In this document: piece after piece, positions 11,361 through 23,045 of the stretch
Layout: every line of letters starts with the position of its first letter
Position numbering within the stretch: position 1 is the first letter of the stretch
NCBI GenBank assembly: GCA_914767715.1
Contig: OU612065.1
Location: forward strand, 16,120,001-16,184,000
Length of the DNA stretch: 64,000 nucleotides
Origin: Membranipora membranacea
Taxonomy: Eukaryota; Bryozoa; Gymnolaemata; Cheilostomatida; Membraniporidae
Direction: 5' to 3'
Position numbers and translations under genes: made by a program
Notes under the pieces: model-generated
The model's database searches: none
What the model was told of the DNA's origin: nothing
The model's input: the letters and a program-made list of their open reading frames with translations, nothing else

Positions 11361-13539
11361 GATGAGATCTGGAAGAACGCCGATATTTGAAATCACCTTC
11401 TCAACTCTGCAGGCTCCTCAGTTCATCAGCGGACTGGCTCCAGACCAATAGGAAAACTAAAAAAGTGAAAGACACATTATGTTATCAACAAAGTCAGCCA
11501 ATACAGAGAGTCTAATCAAGCATTTTATATCCCATACCCGAACCCAAAACCCGAATCCAATATTTTCCGAGACTGGCATAGTTTTAATCATTTCCATATG
11601 AGAAATCAGCTAAAGCTTGCGATATTGTCTGCTAAAATGATTTGATACACTCAGTCAGGTAGTCACTTTCACCTTCTACTAGGCGGAATGTTTTTAGTGT
11701 TTATCTGTCAAATTTCGGCAGTAAACCTGCGCAAAGCTTGCTTTCCAGTTTGCCAGCATGGAATCTAATGATGACAATCATCATTATATTATTGCGTTGC
11801 AGCAGTGTTCACTAATGTGGCTATACTTGTCAATTATTTCTTCCTTTTAATGAAGATATATAGCAATCAGATGGTTGGCAATGTGGCATTATATTGTTAT
11901 AACCAATCAAAATAGTGATTTTTTATGTTTCAACATGGGTAAGTTAACCTGACATCAGTGGAAAATATCACAACCACGGCATCCTAACTCCACAATGTAT
12001 GTTTTGTGTATTATCTTGTCATAAGATGGTAAAAATAATGTCATACTTATGGACAAATAATTCTTAGCTATAACAGACAAGTTTTGTATCTACAGTAACA
12101 TAACATATTTGGAGTAATCTCTTACAAATGCTATTTGAATTACTTCTGGGTATGCTTCCATTTGACATGTAGCTGCAAAGCCACCATTCGAGGATAAAAC
12201 AACCACTAATCCAATACCAAGAAATCCTTTGCTTTTGGTGCAGTAACATCCATTTTGGGAGGAAGAGTCGAACCCACACCACCAGTTTTAGAGATAGATG
12301 GGGTGAGGTTTTAACCTAGTTGAATACCCAAATCAACATGCCATTTATAAAGTGAATTTCATGTTAGTTTGAACAACAAGATCGAAACCTATATAAATTT
12401 TCTTTGAGAAGTTGGTATGCTAGGAGGAATGCTTGGTCATCATCCGTATTCGGGGAATTTACTCCGCAATAATGGAGAAAAATTGGGGAAGATGTGTCAA
12501 GTAATAAGTGTATAATGATAATAACAAATCAATATGTTGACAAAAACGCAGAGAAAGCTTGAACTTGAATAACCCCCTTCACAATTCAAGAGCTTAATGT
12601 TGTGTATACCATTGGCTTCAGAGTAGAGAAAATTAAAGCATTCTCCTGCAGAGGATGCCAAATTGACATTGGAAACGAAGCAAAGCACAATGACCATTCT
12701 ATTGTCAAAGTATTTGTGGTTATCACAGATATCAACTGTATTCAGATACTAAGTTTGGATCAAGCTTTGCTGGTAGTCTATACCAATATGGGTTGTGGCA
12801 CATTTTGGTAAAACCCCCACATTAAAATTTTGTATAAACTTGACACTTAATTTCAGCAAAATCATGTAACTATAAACACTTCATCTAGAGAAATGGGGCA
12901 ACTTTGTTAAATAGACTAGTCTGATCAACTGGAGCCCAAATATTGTGAACCAACAATTTCAACAAAACCCAAAATATGTCTATGATAAGGTGTCACATTC
13001 CAAAACTCCATGTATCATGTATCATATCTAATGTAACCATATTCTCATTGGCCCCGAAAGGGGCATTGAATAGGAAAATAAAAAAGTTCATTTAAAAAAG
13101 AGGTAAAACCCATGCACCTACAGCAATACTTACTAGGTGCGTCCTAAAACAACCACACTGAGGGGTTTATTTTTTTCTCTGGATTGTTCTTCTTGCTCTG
13201 TCCTCTTAGTTTTAGGTCAGCAATTTGGCTACAAACATACAGCAACGAGTTACAGAGTTCATTGCATACAAAGAGATGCCAAAATGCCAATAAACATGAT
13301 GTAGTTTGATGGGTAACACATTTCAGGGTAAATAACCAATTTACAAAGTCTCCCTGTACCAAACAACAACTATCTACCAATTGGACCTATACCATCTACC
13401 AACTATCAACCATTCTCCCTCTAGGTCTATCTATCCCAAGTTCAAAAAAGATTCTTCATTGATTGATTGTACAGTAGTAGGTAGAGTAGATTACTAGTAG
13501 TTTGATGCCAGTGATCAACAACAAGATCATGACAGCAGT
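11361..13539. other. Intergenic stretch between the C16orf89-like gene and clusterin-like copy A
   Basis: No complete gene is seen. It contains the 5' flank of the C16orf89-like gene. At about 12090-12290 (minus) there is a coding-like but stop-flanked stretch next to a B-box-like GTGGGTTCGACTC. I found no signal-peptide exon that would complete clusterin-like copy A. Confidence 0.4.
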
Positions 13540-15266
13540 ATGGGAGGAGAAGACCAGTGCTGTAATTTGTTGACTGACACAATCCAGTTCTTTGGAGAAG
13601 ACCTGCCTGATTTCTTCACCAGTGAAGTACCAAACTTCTTTGAGTCTACCATACCTAAGACTGCAATCACTATTGGAGATGGCATTGTTGATATCGCAGA
13701 GGACGTAATAAGTGAACTGGTCAAGTTTGGATACGGTAAAAAACTTGAAAATGATTCATTTCATAGTTTGGAAGCATAAACCGAGCTTGATGTGCATTTC
13801 CTATGATTTTAAACGCTGCTTCAAAATAAAGGGGATATAAATAACCTTAAAACCTTTCAATGCTTGTGTTCTCCAGGAATTCCAAAGGGTCTGAGTAGCG
13901 CTGTAGATGAAGTAGGCAGCCTTGCTCTGGATATCGGAAAAGGGTTTGAAGATCTTGGCAATCTTATCGACAACCATGTCATCAGTAAGTGGAATTTTGA
14001 AGAAGTTTTTTTTGTGAATAGAAGAGGTGAAAACTTATGGAACTGAAAACATAAATTTGAAGATTAAAAATCAATGTGGGAAGGTTGATACTAGCAAACA
14101 TTTTCATTGATATTTTTTGTTAATTTGTCTTGTTTTGGGTAATAAGGACTTTTTCTGTATAAAATCATATCACTGTTATTTTACTATTTTTCAGTTTTCA
14201 AAATCTCCACTCCTGGTTTAGGCAAGAGAAGGAAGAGATCTGCACTGAGAGCTAGTAAGTTCATGTCAATTACAAAATTTGAGTGATAAATCATTCAAAT
14301 GTATTAAAAAGAATAATTGATTGATTGAACTGCAATTTATAGATAACCTATCAAATCACCTCTGTCTTTGAATTGGAATGGTAAAATGAAAAGTTACTGG
14401 TATGGGTTTTCATGAGCACTGCAATGTAAGCTTCATTAATCATTGCTTGATTGTTTATTTTATAGTTGTGAAGAGACAGGCTGAGACCACCACTGTAACT
14501 ATCCCTACATCCGCTCCTAGCTGTGATGATGTACAGAACAATGCAGGAACAGCTTGTCTGTACTACACAGACTCATCACGCTGTAGTCAATGTCAGTTTG
14601 ATCCTGATTCTCAGTGTGATGGTTGGACTACATCAGTAGAGGATATTCAAACTGCTGCTGATAACAGACAATGGATCTCTGATGCCACCGATCTCTACTT
14701 CTTAGTTCAATCGGTGAGAATTTTATCACAATTTGGGGTTGATTTATTTCAAATAGTTCAAGTATTCAGTGTCCTTCTAACATTGAGAGCTTAAAATGTG
14801 TCCCTCGTAGTGGGATTCCATTGGAAATGGCTGGAGATGACAACAATGTATACCGTGACCGAGGCAAAATTTGAGCCCACATTTGAGTCTACATTGTGCT
14901 CTATAAATATTTGGGTTTGCCAATGAACCACAATCAATACAATAATGTTATTCGATGCAATAAATATGAACATTTTCAAAGTCAATCATATCGGCCGATA
15001 GGAGCCCGAAATATAACCACTGTGCTGATTTGACCCAGCTAGTTTGGAGATGAATCATCATCTTACTCCATTTGATCTATTTGCAGGTTGAATATGAGCA
15101 ATCCAAGTTTACATTCGAGGGAATCACTGATACCAAGGTGACAGTTCATCTGTTTGGTAAAACTTACGGCTTCGTGCTGTCAGAGCCTCTCAACATATTT
15201 GACACTGGTGCGGCTGGAAAACTCATAGTCCATACTGTTGTTGAACTCGCAAGATCCGGCCAATAA
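13540..15266 (+). pseudogene. CLU-like: Clusterin-like copy A, lacking signal-peptide exon and exon 4
   Basis: Five exons match copies B and C closely: 13540/13546-13735, 13877-13984, 14195-14254, 14466-14713 and 15087-15266 (TAA). The first exon, with the signal peptide and four of the five cysteines of the first cluster, is absent. Homology to copy C starts at about 13546, right at the exon-2 acceptor, and a new in-frame ATG lies at 13540. Exon 4 (78 bp in B and C) and its surrounding intron, about 215 bp, are deleted. Exons 3, 4 and 5 all meet in phase 1, so the frame survives the deletion. The RRKR site, the second five-cysteine cluster and the C-terminal domain are intact with no internal stop. 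It could be a decaying copy or a cytosolic/variant product. Without a secretory leader I favour non-function as a normal clusterin. Confidence 0.65.
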
Positions 15267-15742
15267 TATCAGAACATGTCCATCAAACCATTTGCCAGTA
15301 AACTTGTGCCAGGCCCAATTCTATACTACTCAATATCATGTTTGAACAAAAAAATCTAGTCAGTATTGTTAATTTTACCATAGCTTTTCCCTGCGTATAA
15401 GTATAAATGTTTACCTGTTTTGTTAGCGTGTTGCGTGTGCAACTATAACTTCAAAACATACATCTAATCATTTAAATGTAATACATAAATATATCTCATA
15501 TTATTGCATGAACACCAATGTCTTTTCTTGAGATATCAGGTGAAGCTTGAATGAGAGATCATAGTAGACATGATCCTGAGTTATGCCCTCACTGTTAAAA
15601 ATGAGATAACTCTATTACTTTTACTTTATCCAAGCGGTTTCTATTAAATTTAAAATATTCAGCAGTGTCACTGATCAGTTATCTTCTTGATTTTGTTCAG
15701 ATTGTTATGTTATATTGAGGTTCTCTGGCACAATAACAGAAC

Positions 15743-18035
15743 TTAACCTTCATCTTTTTGGTAAAGTAAACGAACAAAATCGGTCGGAAATGTTTGGTTC
15801 GGATAGTTTGAAGCAGGATTGAACACTTGGTCACTTGTATCTGCAAATTCATATATGCTGTCAGTGGCTATATTGTGTAAGACGTGTGTGATATTTTGGT
15901 TTAGCTGCTGCTCTGACTCGAGCTGAAATGGTTGGTCGATGCAGATAGGTGGCAGCACAGAGTGATAATTGATCAGGTTTGTCACCGATGATTTATTTGT
16001 TTGGTCCGTCTCATGAATAAGCTGCTTCTTGGCTTTATATCGAAATACAAGAGGTACTAGATAAGGGAATGATGACAGGTGAATGTGAAAGGAGATTAAA
16101 ACGAGATGTAGAATCTGATTTTTATGACGAGATGTAGAATCAGATTTGTGTGACAAAAATGTATCATTGTTCTTTATTCAAAAAAAGGTGCCATTATTTT
16201 TTTAGAACTTCTGAACTGCCACACTTTCTATGGACACAGGAATGCAGAGGCAATGAGTGGGCACATTGTTGTCAGCCTGACAGAATAGTCTGCCATATCG
16301 CCACCATACTGTTCTTACATTTAACGAGGTAAGCTAACTTTGTTCCCTTAGCTTTCTTTTTTGGCAGCTTTGGTAAGAGATCCTCGGCTTCTTTCTGTTT
16401 TGCATCTTCTGAATGTTATCACTCAAGTTTGGTGGAGCAATCAGGTCAAGAGCGATGAAAGGGAGAGCGTGATATACCGCATACTACAAATTCATAATAA
16501 CAGTTTTAAAGAGGAGAATAATCAAGGAATTTCCTGGATGAATAATGACAAATACTCTCTTCAAATGACTGATCCACACACATGACTACGAAAATACTGA
16601 TACAATACCTTTGCAGAGAAAACTCTTGGATCTTCCACTTTAGGAAACGGCTTGTGTCTACCGCACTTCTTGTAGGCTTTCCCAAGATATTTAGAAGTCA
16701 AGGAAAACGCTGCCAGCTCTGCCGGATCAGGAAACTCAGCAACTCTTCTTTTATAGTTTGAGCAGTAACTACAATGATAAAATTGGTTGATCTATAATAC
16801 ACCCGTGTTACTAACTTTATCAAGCTAGTTTTGCATCTCCCGGAAAAAAGTTTTAACTTGCTTTCAGTTAACATCAGGGAGGATACTGTTCAGATTCCCA
16901 TATGATTAATTCTCCGATTGTATTTCCCAGTATATCAATATTCTAATTTAATTAGTACTTCGCAAAACTGTCTATAAGGAATACTAGACATAGGGTCAGT
17001 TATAGATTAAAAGGTTGGAAATGTGCTACCGCACTATAAGCTGATGTCCAAGTAAGACACTGAGCCATACCAGCAGTCTGATATGACAGATATACAGATT
17101 CTCCTTCGCTGTCTTACTGAAATGTTGGGATTATGATGACTAGAGTTGAGTAATGGCTGAATCCGTAGCACGAGTATAAAATAAATTTGTTTAAAGTTGG
17201 AATACCTTCACTAGGTGTTGTTTGTATAGAGGGCAGAGGTTTCAAAGGATTTATACTTGTTTGTCATGATTTATCTATGGAGGACTGCGCTCTGGTGTTT
17301 CTTCCAGAATATTCATCCCCAGACTCTCTGTTATGATCTGTATTCAAATAATAGAAGCACAGCAATGGTTATGTAGATTAAACCTAGAGGGGAGAAATTA
17401 GCAAACATCGATGGCTTCTTTTCTGACAGTGTGGCCTGAGTGACTAACCAGAGGGGTGAGAAATTTGCGGGGAGTGACGGAGATGAATTGACCGAAAATG
17501 TCATTTTTTAAATAAAAGGTCCACCATGCCTGTCAAAATCAAACATTATCTTGAACAAGAGAAGACAACTATTAAGGATTGACAAAACTTATCACTATAT
17601 TATTGTGATTCATTGTTTGGTAGACTTTTAACAGATATTTGAAAGATGTGAATTCATCTCATTTCCATAAGTATTATCCTGACCTTTCCTCCCCACAAAG
17701 TCTTCATAAGTTTTACTTCCATCAGCAGCTTTAGTCGTTTTATCAGACCAGGTTGATGGATTACGGGATACATCTACAGGTGTGTTGCCAAAAACCACTT
17801 TCACTCCAGTTACACCTCCCGGAGTAGAGGTAGGCTCACTCCGCCTTGGTGTGGTAGCAGGTGCGCTCTGCCGCGGTGTTGCACCAGACGTATTGAGCTG
17901 CGGTGCAGCACCGACCTCACTCCGTCGTGGTGTTGTACCAGCCTCACTCTGCCGTGGTGTGGCACTAAGCGTATTGAGCTGCGGTGGTGTACCAGTCTCA
18001 CTTTGACGTGGTGTGTTACCAGGTGTACTCTATAC
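15743..18035 (-). pseudogene. Duplicated 3' end of the WD40 gene, frameshifted
   Basis: Five blocks match the last five exons of the WD40 gene at 28.56-31.04 kb, in the same order and strand. These are the repeat exon (about 18035-17700), the DEYSG exon (about 17340-17205), the KYLGKAYKKC-type exon (about 16770-16610), the block at about 16450-16330 and the terminal exon ending at 15743. The fourth block lacks 16 bp present in the intact gene (near 16407), which shifts the frame. A 26-bp tandem duplication is present near 16110-16150. No upstream WD40 exons are attached. Homology ends near 18073. The Pro/Thr/Ser repeat exon is longer here than in the intact gene, with extra units containing APQLNTSG. 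Confidence 0.75.
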
Positions 18036-18073
18036 AAACATGGTAGACAATCATAAGAGAAGATACTTAGTCT

Positions 18074-19027
18074 TTGGCTTTGAGCTCATGATATAGTTTG
18101 CAATAAAATAATATGATAAGTAAAATTTGACTTTTGACCTCCCGATATTAGTGATTTGATGATACAATTTGATATTTTGAGCATTGATACAGTGATGCTT
18201 GTTTATATATGAAATCAATTATCGTGTTTCTCGAAACGTGTTTTCATGGAAGACTTGTCCGCAAGTTCTGCCCTCCAATTATGTCAGTGTGTTAATCTAC
18301 TTGGTGATAACGCTGCAAGGTGAATTGCCATGTATGAAATAAAAATCATTGATTCGATCAAGTCATAAGAAATTAAAAGACTTTATGAATGCATAACTGT
18401 GATCATACATTATATAGTATATTTTTGGTAGTAGCTCTTATATGCATATCAAGATATCAGTGTCTAAGGAACATTTGCAGTTGGATGAAGCATTATCTTT
18501 TCAATATGGTATGGGCAGTTTTCAATAATTCCATGGTAGTTGATATCAAGTGAATTTGTACTCTCTTTCATACCTGCCTATGGGGTGAACCTAAACTAAA
18601 CAGTCAGCTTGGGTTAAATCAGGTTAAATGCAGAAAGAAAGTTTGCAGGAATACCAAAATACTTGAGTTATCTCCTTTTTGACAATGAGAGCATAACTCA
18701 GGGTCATGTCTACTGACACTGACCTTCCTGCTAACAACTATGCTAGGAGTAACTTGAGTTTAATCCGGTATTCTTGCAGATGACGGCAGTGATTTCAAAT
18801 ATATATTATGAGATTTATTTGTGTATTACAGTAAGTATATATAAAAGGATGTACATTAAAAAGTCATAGCTTCATGCACAACTCACACTCTAAATTTATA
18901 ATTGAAGAATATATATGCAGGGACACACTATATGGTAAAATAAACAACACTGACTAGATTTTCTTTTAGTAAATTTGTGGCATGGTTACAGGAACGTGTT
19001 AACTGGCATATGGTTTGATTTTCGATT
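18074..19027. other. Breakpoint region and 3' flank of clusterin-like copy B
   Basis: No gene is seen. From about 18640 to 19027 the complement matches the 3' flank of copies A and C (for example GTAGACATGA(T/C)CCTGAGTTATG). The stretch 18074-18640 matches neither duplicate by eye and marks the junction between the direct and inverted copies. Confidence 0.5.
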
Positions 19028-21400
19028 CTAATGTCCAGCTCTAGCAAGTTCAACAACAGTATCAGCTATAAGTTTACCAGCTGCACCTGTGTCAAATATA
19101 TTGAGAGGCTCTGATAGCACAAAACTGTAAGTTTTACCAAACAGATGCACTGTCACCTTGGTATCAGTGATTCCCTCGAATGTAAACTTGGCTTGCTCAT
19201 ATTCAACCTACAAATACATCAAATAATGACTCAATTCAGCTTAGAGATCTATTGCAAATTTACTGGCTTACTGGCATAATGGAGTTTGAAATGGTCCATA
19301 TTTATTGCATCATACATAAAGTTTATGTTTTTTAAGCCAATGTATTTGTGGATATTTGACAAACGCAATATAGAGCTTGAACCTCGCCTGGGTCACAGTA
19401 GTGGCATTGTATTTCCATCCATCCTGGACGGATACCAATACAAGAAACTCGGGCAAAATCTAAGCTCTCAGTGGTACAATCAACCGACCAAGAATAGTGA
19501 CTGATACTCACTGATTGAACTAAGAAGTAGAGATCGGTGGCATCAGCGATCCATTGTCTGTTATCAGCAGCAGTTTGAATATCCTCTATTGATGTAGTCC
19601 AACCATCACACTGAGAATCAGGATCAAATTGACATTGACTACAGCGTGATGAGTCTGTGTAGTACAGACAAGCTGTTCCTGCATTGTTCTGTACATCATC
19701 ACAGCTAGGAGCGGATGTAGGGATAGTTACAGTGGTGGTCTCAGCCTGTCTCTTTACAACTGTTAAATAAACAATCAATCAATGATTAATGAAGCCTACA
19801 TCATAATACTCACGAAAACCAAGTAACTTTTCATTTTACCATTCCAATTCAAAGACAGAGGTCACTTGATAGGTTATCTATAAATTGCAGTTCAATAAAT
19901 CAATCAATTATTCTTATTAATACATTTAAATGATTTAACACTCAAATTTTGTAATTGACATAAACTTACTAGCTCTCAGTGCAGATCTCTTCCTTCTCTT
20001 GCCCAATCCAGGAATGGAGATTTTGAAAACTGAAAAATAGTAAAATAGCAGTGATATGATTTTATACAAAAAAAAACCTTATTACCCAAAACATTGTGAT
20101 ACTAGAATATATTTTTGCTGGAATGCAGAGTGAAAAGTAATAAACTTACGCCAGTTGGCTGGGTTGAGGGTATTTAAGAATTCTTCTCCAAAATTCAACG
20201 CATCCTGTCCGATGTCAGTCAATGGATCTGAAACAGAAAAGGTGGAGGCCGTTATAGAAAAAGAATTACTCATCATTTAGTTGTTCTATTCACAGACAAA
20301 TTAACACAAATATCAATGATAAACTTTGCTAGTATCAACCTTCCCACATTGATTTTCAATCTTCAAATTTATGTTTTCAGTTCCTTAAGTTTTCACCTCT
20401 TTTATGCACCAAAAATACTTCTTCAACATTCCACTTACCGATGACATGGTTGTCGATAAGATTGCCAAGATCTTCAAATCCTTTTCCGATATCCAGAGCA
20501 AGGCTGCCTACTTCATCTACAGCGCTATTCAGACCCTTTGGAATTCCTGGTGAACACAAGCATTGAAAGGTCTTATTCCTACTCAACAAAATTTGACAAT
20601 TATACGTAGTAGCAATGGTTTTAAGGTTGAACATATTTATTTGTATCCCCATTATTTTGAAGCTGCGTTTACAATCATAGGACATGCACATCAAGGTCAG
20701 TTTATGCTTTCAAACTGTGAAATGAATCATGTGCGAACTGCGAATTATTTTCAAATTTTTTACCGTTTCCAAACTTGACCAGTTCACTTATTCCGTCCTC
20801 TGCGATATCAACAATGCCATCTCCGATAGTGATAGCAGTCTTAGGTATGGTAGACTCAAAGAAGTTTGGTACTTCACTTGTGAAGAAATCAGGCAGGTCT
20901 TCTCCAAAGAACTGGATTGTGTCAGTCAAGAAATTACTGCACTGGTCTTCTCCTCTAAAAAGTAAATTGTTGTAGTTATATTGTTATAGTTAGCGTACAC
21001 GTGTAGCCTTAGACAAACAGTTGTTATTAAAGTCATGGTAACTATTGTTATTTGTAAAAGTACCAAGCAGCACTGCATTGAGAGTAGAACTTATTTAATC
21101 TTAGAATGATTATCAGTTTTACTATTATAATTTTAGGCGCACTTACCTTTGTCGACATTTGCCAGCGACACAAGTCTTGCATGCTCCTGCTGTCTGGTTG
21201 ATTATAGCTTGACAGGAAGTATTAATAGACTGAAAGGCTACATAGGCAGCTGTTAATTGAGCATTATCTTCTCCATATGCTGTCGTTATTGCTTCAGCAC
21301 CACCTGATCTCAGTGCTTCAAGTGTAGAGTTTGGTAGTAGAAGTGCATTAGCTGCTCCACACAAAACTAGAAGACAGGCGAGAAACTCAACTTTAACCAT
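19028..21400 (-). CDS. CLU-like: Clusterin-like secreted two-chain protein, copy B (372 aa)
   Basis: Seven exons: 21400-21147, 20954-20764, 20546-20439, 20227-20150, 20029-19970, 19759-19512 and 19207-19028. Lengths total 1119 nt and every phase agrees. A signal peptide (MVKVEFLACLLVLCGAANA) is followed by N-glycosylation sequons (NST, NTS, NQT). Cysteines 63, 74, 77, 82 and 90 form C-x10-C-x2-C-x4-C-x7-C, the spacing I recall for the clusterin beta chain. CKTCVAGKC resembles the clusterin signature CKPCLKxTC. KRRKR at 221-225 then S226 gives a proprotein-convertase site where clusterin is cleaved (Arg227/Ser228 in human), with a second site at VKR234. Cysteines 250, 261, 270, 273 and 281 form the second cluster (CLYYTDSSRCSQC). 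The tail (VTVHLFGK...ADTVVELAR) parallels the clusterin C-terminus. Clusterin is a secreted chaperone. The role here is inferred. Confidence 0.75.
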
Positions 21401-21471
21401 CTTCTATCTGTTTGAGTTACGATATGATCGGAAGACAGATCACTGAATGATTTAAGTCACAGTAAAACCTG

Positions 21472-21479
21472 CTTATATA
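21472..21479 (-). promoter_or_regulatory. TATA box of clusterin-like copy B
   Basis: On the minus strand the sequence reads CAGTATATAAGCAGGTTTTA, about 72-79 bp upstream of the start codon. The same box and about 200 bp of flanking sequence occur in mirror image before copy C. The box is visible. The start site, about 30 bp downstream, is inferred. Confidence 0.65.
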
Positions 21480-21910
21480 CTGGTCTGTGATATTGTTTTC
21501 CTGTGTTTTGTGATGTCATAGATACGACAATGGTATTACCACACTGGAGGATTAATGTGTTGTAATTGCAAACCTGGTTGCTCATCATAAATATACATGC
21601 AATCATGTCCTATATATTCTGTCATTGCGACACACATCAGTATTAATCATGTTGCGTTTGTTTGTGTTTATGGCATACTTTCGTAGCATTATCAGCAGCT
21701 TCGATTGAAAGAAGCCTACCATTTCAATCTACCATCATCTACTACCATGTGACAGATAGAGAACAATGAGATTTACACTAACAGCTAGATCTGCCCAAAA
21801 ACTCTCTGATGCTCTCCAACCCAACATTAAGGACACCATCAACAGTCGCGTCACCATTGAAGCACTAGTTTTAGTTCTAAACTGTGCGGGGGGGGGATGG
21901 GGGGGGGGGT

Positions 21911-21995
21911 TAGCTGGTAGTAGCATTACATTATCAACCACTTTCCCAACCACAGTTTGGGGAAGTAGTTGATAATGAAATGCTACTACCAGCTA
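21911..21995. repeat. Imperfect inverted repeat (hairpin, 35-37 bp arms)
   Basis: Left arm 21911-21947 begins TAGCTGGTAGTAGCATTACA. Right arm 21961-21995 ends TGCTACTACCAGCTA. The loop is 13 nt (AACCACAGTTTGG) and about 32 of 35 positions pair by eye. It is directly preceded by the G-run at about 21889-21909. It could be a MITE remnant or a miRNA-like precursor. Nothing in the sequence decides. Confidence 0.7.
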
Positions 21996-22964
21996 TCCCA
22001 TCACATTTTCAGCACACAAACTACCGATGGGCTTAGAATGGTGGCCAACTAGTGTGAGTTCACACTAACTCTTCATTATCAGCCATCCAGGCCCAATGGC
22101 TCTGTAAAATAACGTGTAATCATTCTTACTAACTCCTTCAGAGCAGTAGCCGGTCGGAGTAAAAATAAATTGTCATTTTTTCTCCTAACTGTTTTTCATA
22201 TATTTAATTTTTTTCATTGCCATCCAACTATTTTACTCAAATTTCATCACATCACAGCAGCCATTTCAAAATTTAATTTCACTTGCAATATTGTGTCAAT
22301 TAAAGGTTTTCATTCATTCATTAGGATGGCTCAATCTAAGGTACAATCCTTATCCATCCGCCCTCCCAAATTGCCTCCAACTTTCGCCATCATAATCATA
22401 ATCCATATCATGTAAGGCGTTTCCAGTTAATTAAACGGTAGCTCTAACAAAAAGAGTGCCACAGATTGACTTCAGTGGGTCACAGTAAGAATATCAATGT
22501 TCGATCAGGGAGAATGGAATGACACTGATATTTTTGCACTCTTTTTATGGTATTGAATTTGAGCTACATATCCAATATGAATATATTAGCTGCTGCACAT
22601 TTTGAAATTCTGGCTCTGTTTTTCCCTTCAAATCTTCACTTACAGGCGCAGCAGGGAGAATGAGAGGTCAGAGGTCACAGATATTGTATTTAATTTACAA
22701 TTATGATTTTTGATATTCCAACCTTTATTTTGATTCAATAAACAGGGATGTTTTTCCAAATCTAGTAATCAGTAAAATAGATTAAATTCCAATAATTGAC
22801 TACAACTGTTATCTTCTCTGCCAGCTAGGAGTAGAGGCATCATTGAATTTTTCTTGTCATTAACCCTACTAACCTTATGTTTTCAAGTGGTTTAATAATT
22901 CGCGGTTAGCGATGACAGAAACTTGAATACTTAGTATGTTAGTGTATATTATTTTATGACACCA

Positions 22965-23045
22965 CAAAAATGATTGGCTCACTGGTATGACATCAGCTTG
23001 GCATGCAGAAAGTCCCAGGTTTGACGCCCGGATGGGGAAGGGATT
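22965..23045 (+). repeat. tRNA-like SINE fragment
   Basis: GATTGGCTCACTGGTATGAC resembles an A box and CCCAGGTTTGACGCCCGGAT a B box, spaced as in a tRNA-derived SINE head. The stems do not fold as a normal tRNA, so I do not call a tRNA gene. Confidence 0.4.

Noticed and set aside
15743-16156. Independent small gene encoding a 137-residue protein (and its twin at 28564-28962)
   Set aside because: Both are last exons on the minus strand. At 28.6 kb the exon splices in phase to upstream WD40-gene exons. The open frames simply extend into intron sequence.
17782-18006. Open frames on both strands across the repeat exon, including a Val/Leu/Cys-rich plus frame
   Set aside because: The conserved frame is the minus-strand Pro/Thr/Ser one, shared with the intact WD40 exon at 30771-31035. 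The others follow from the coding repeat.
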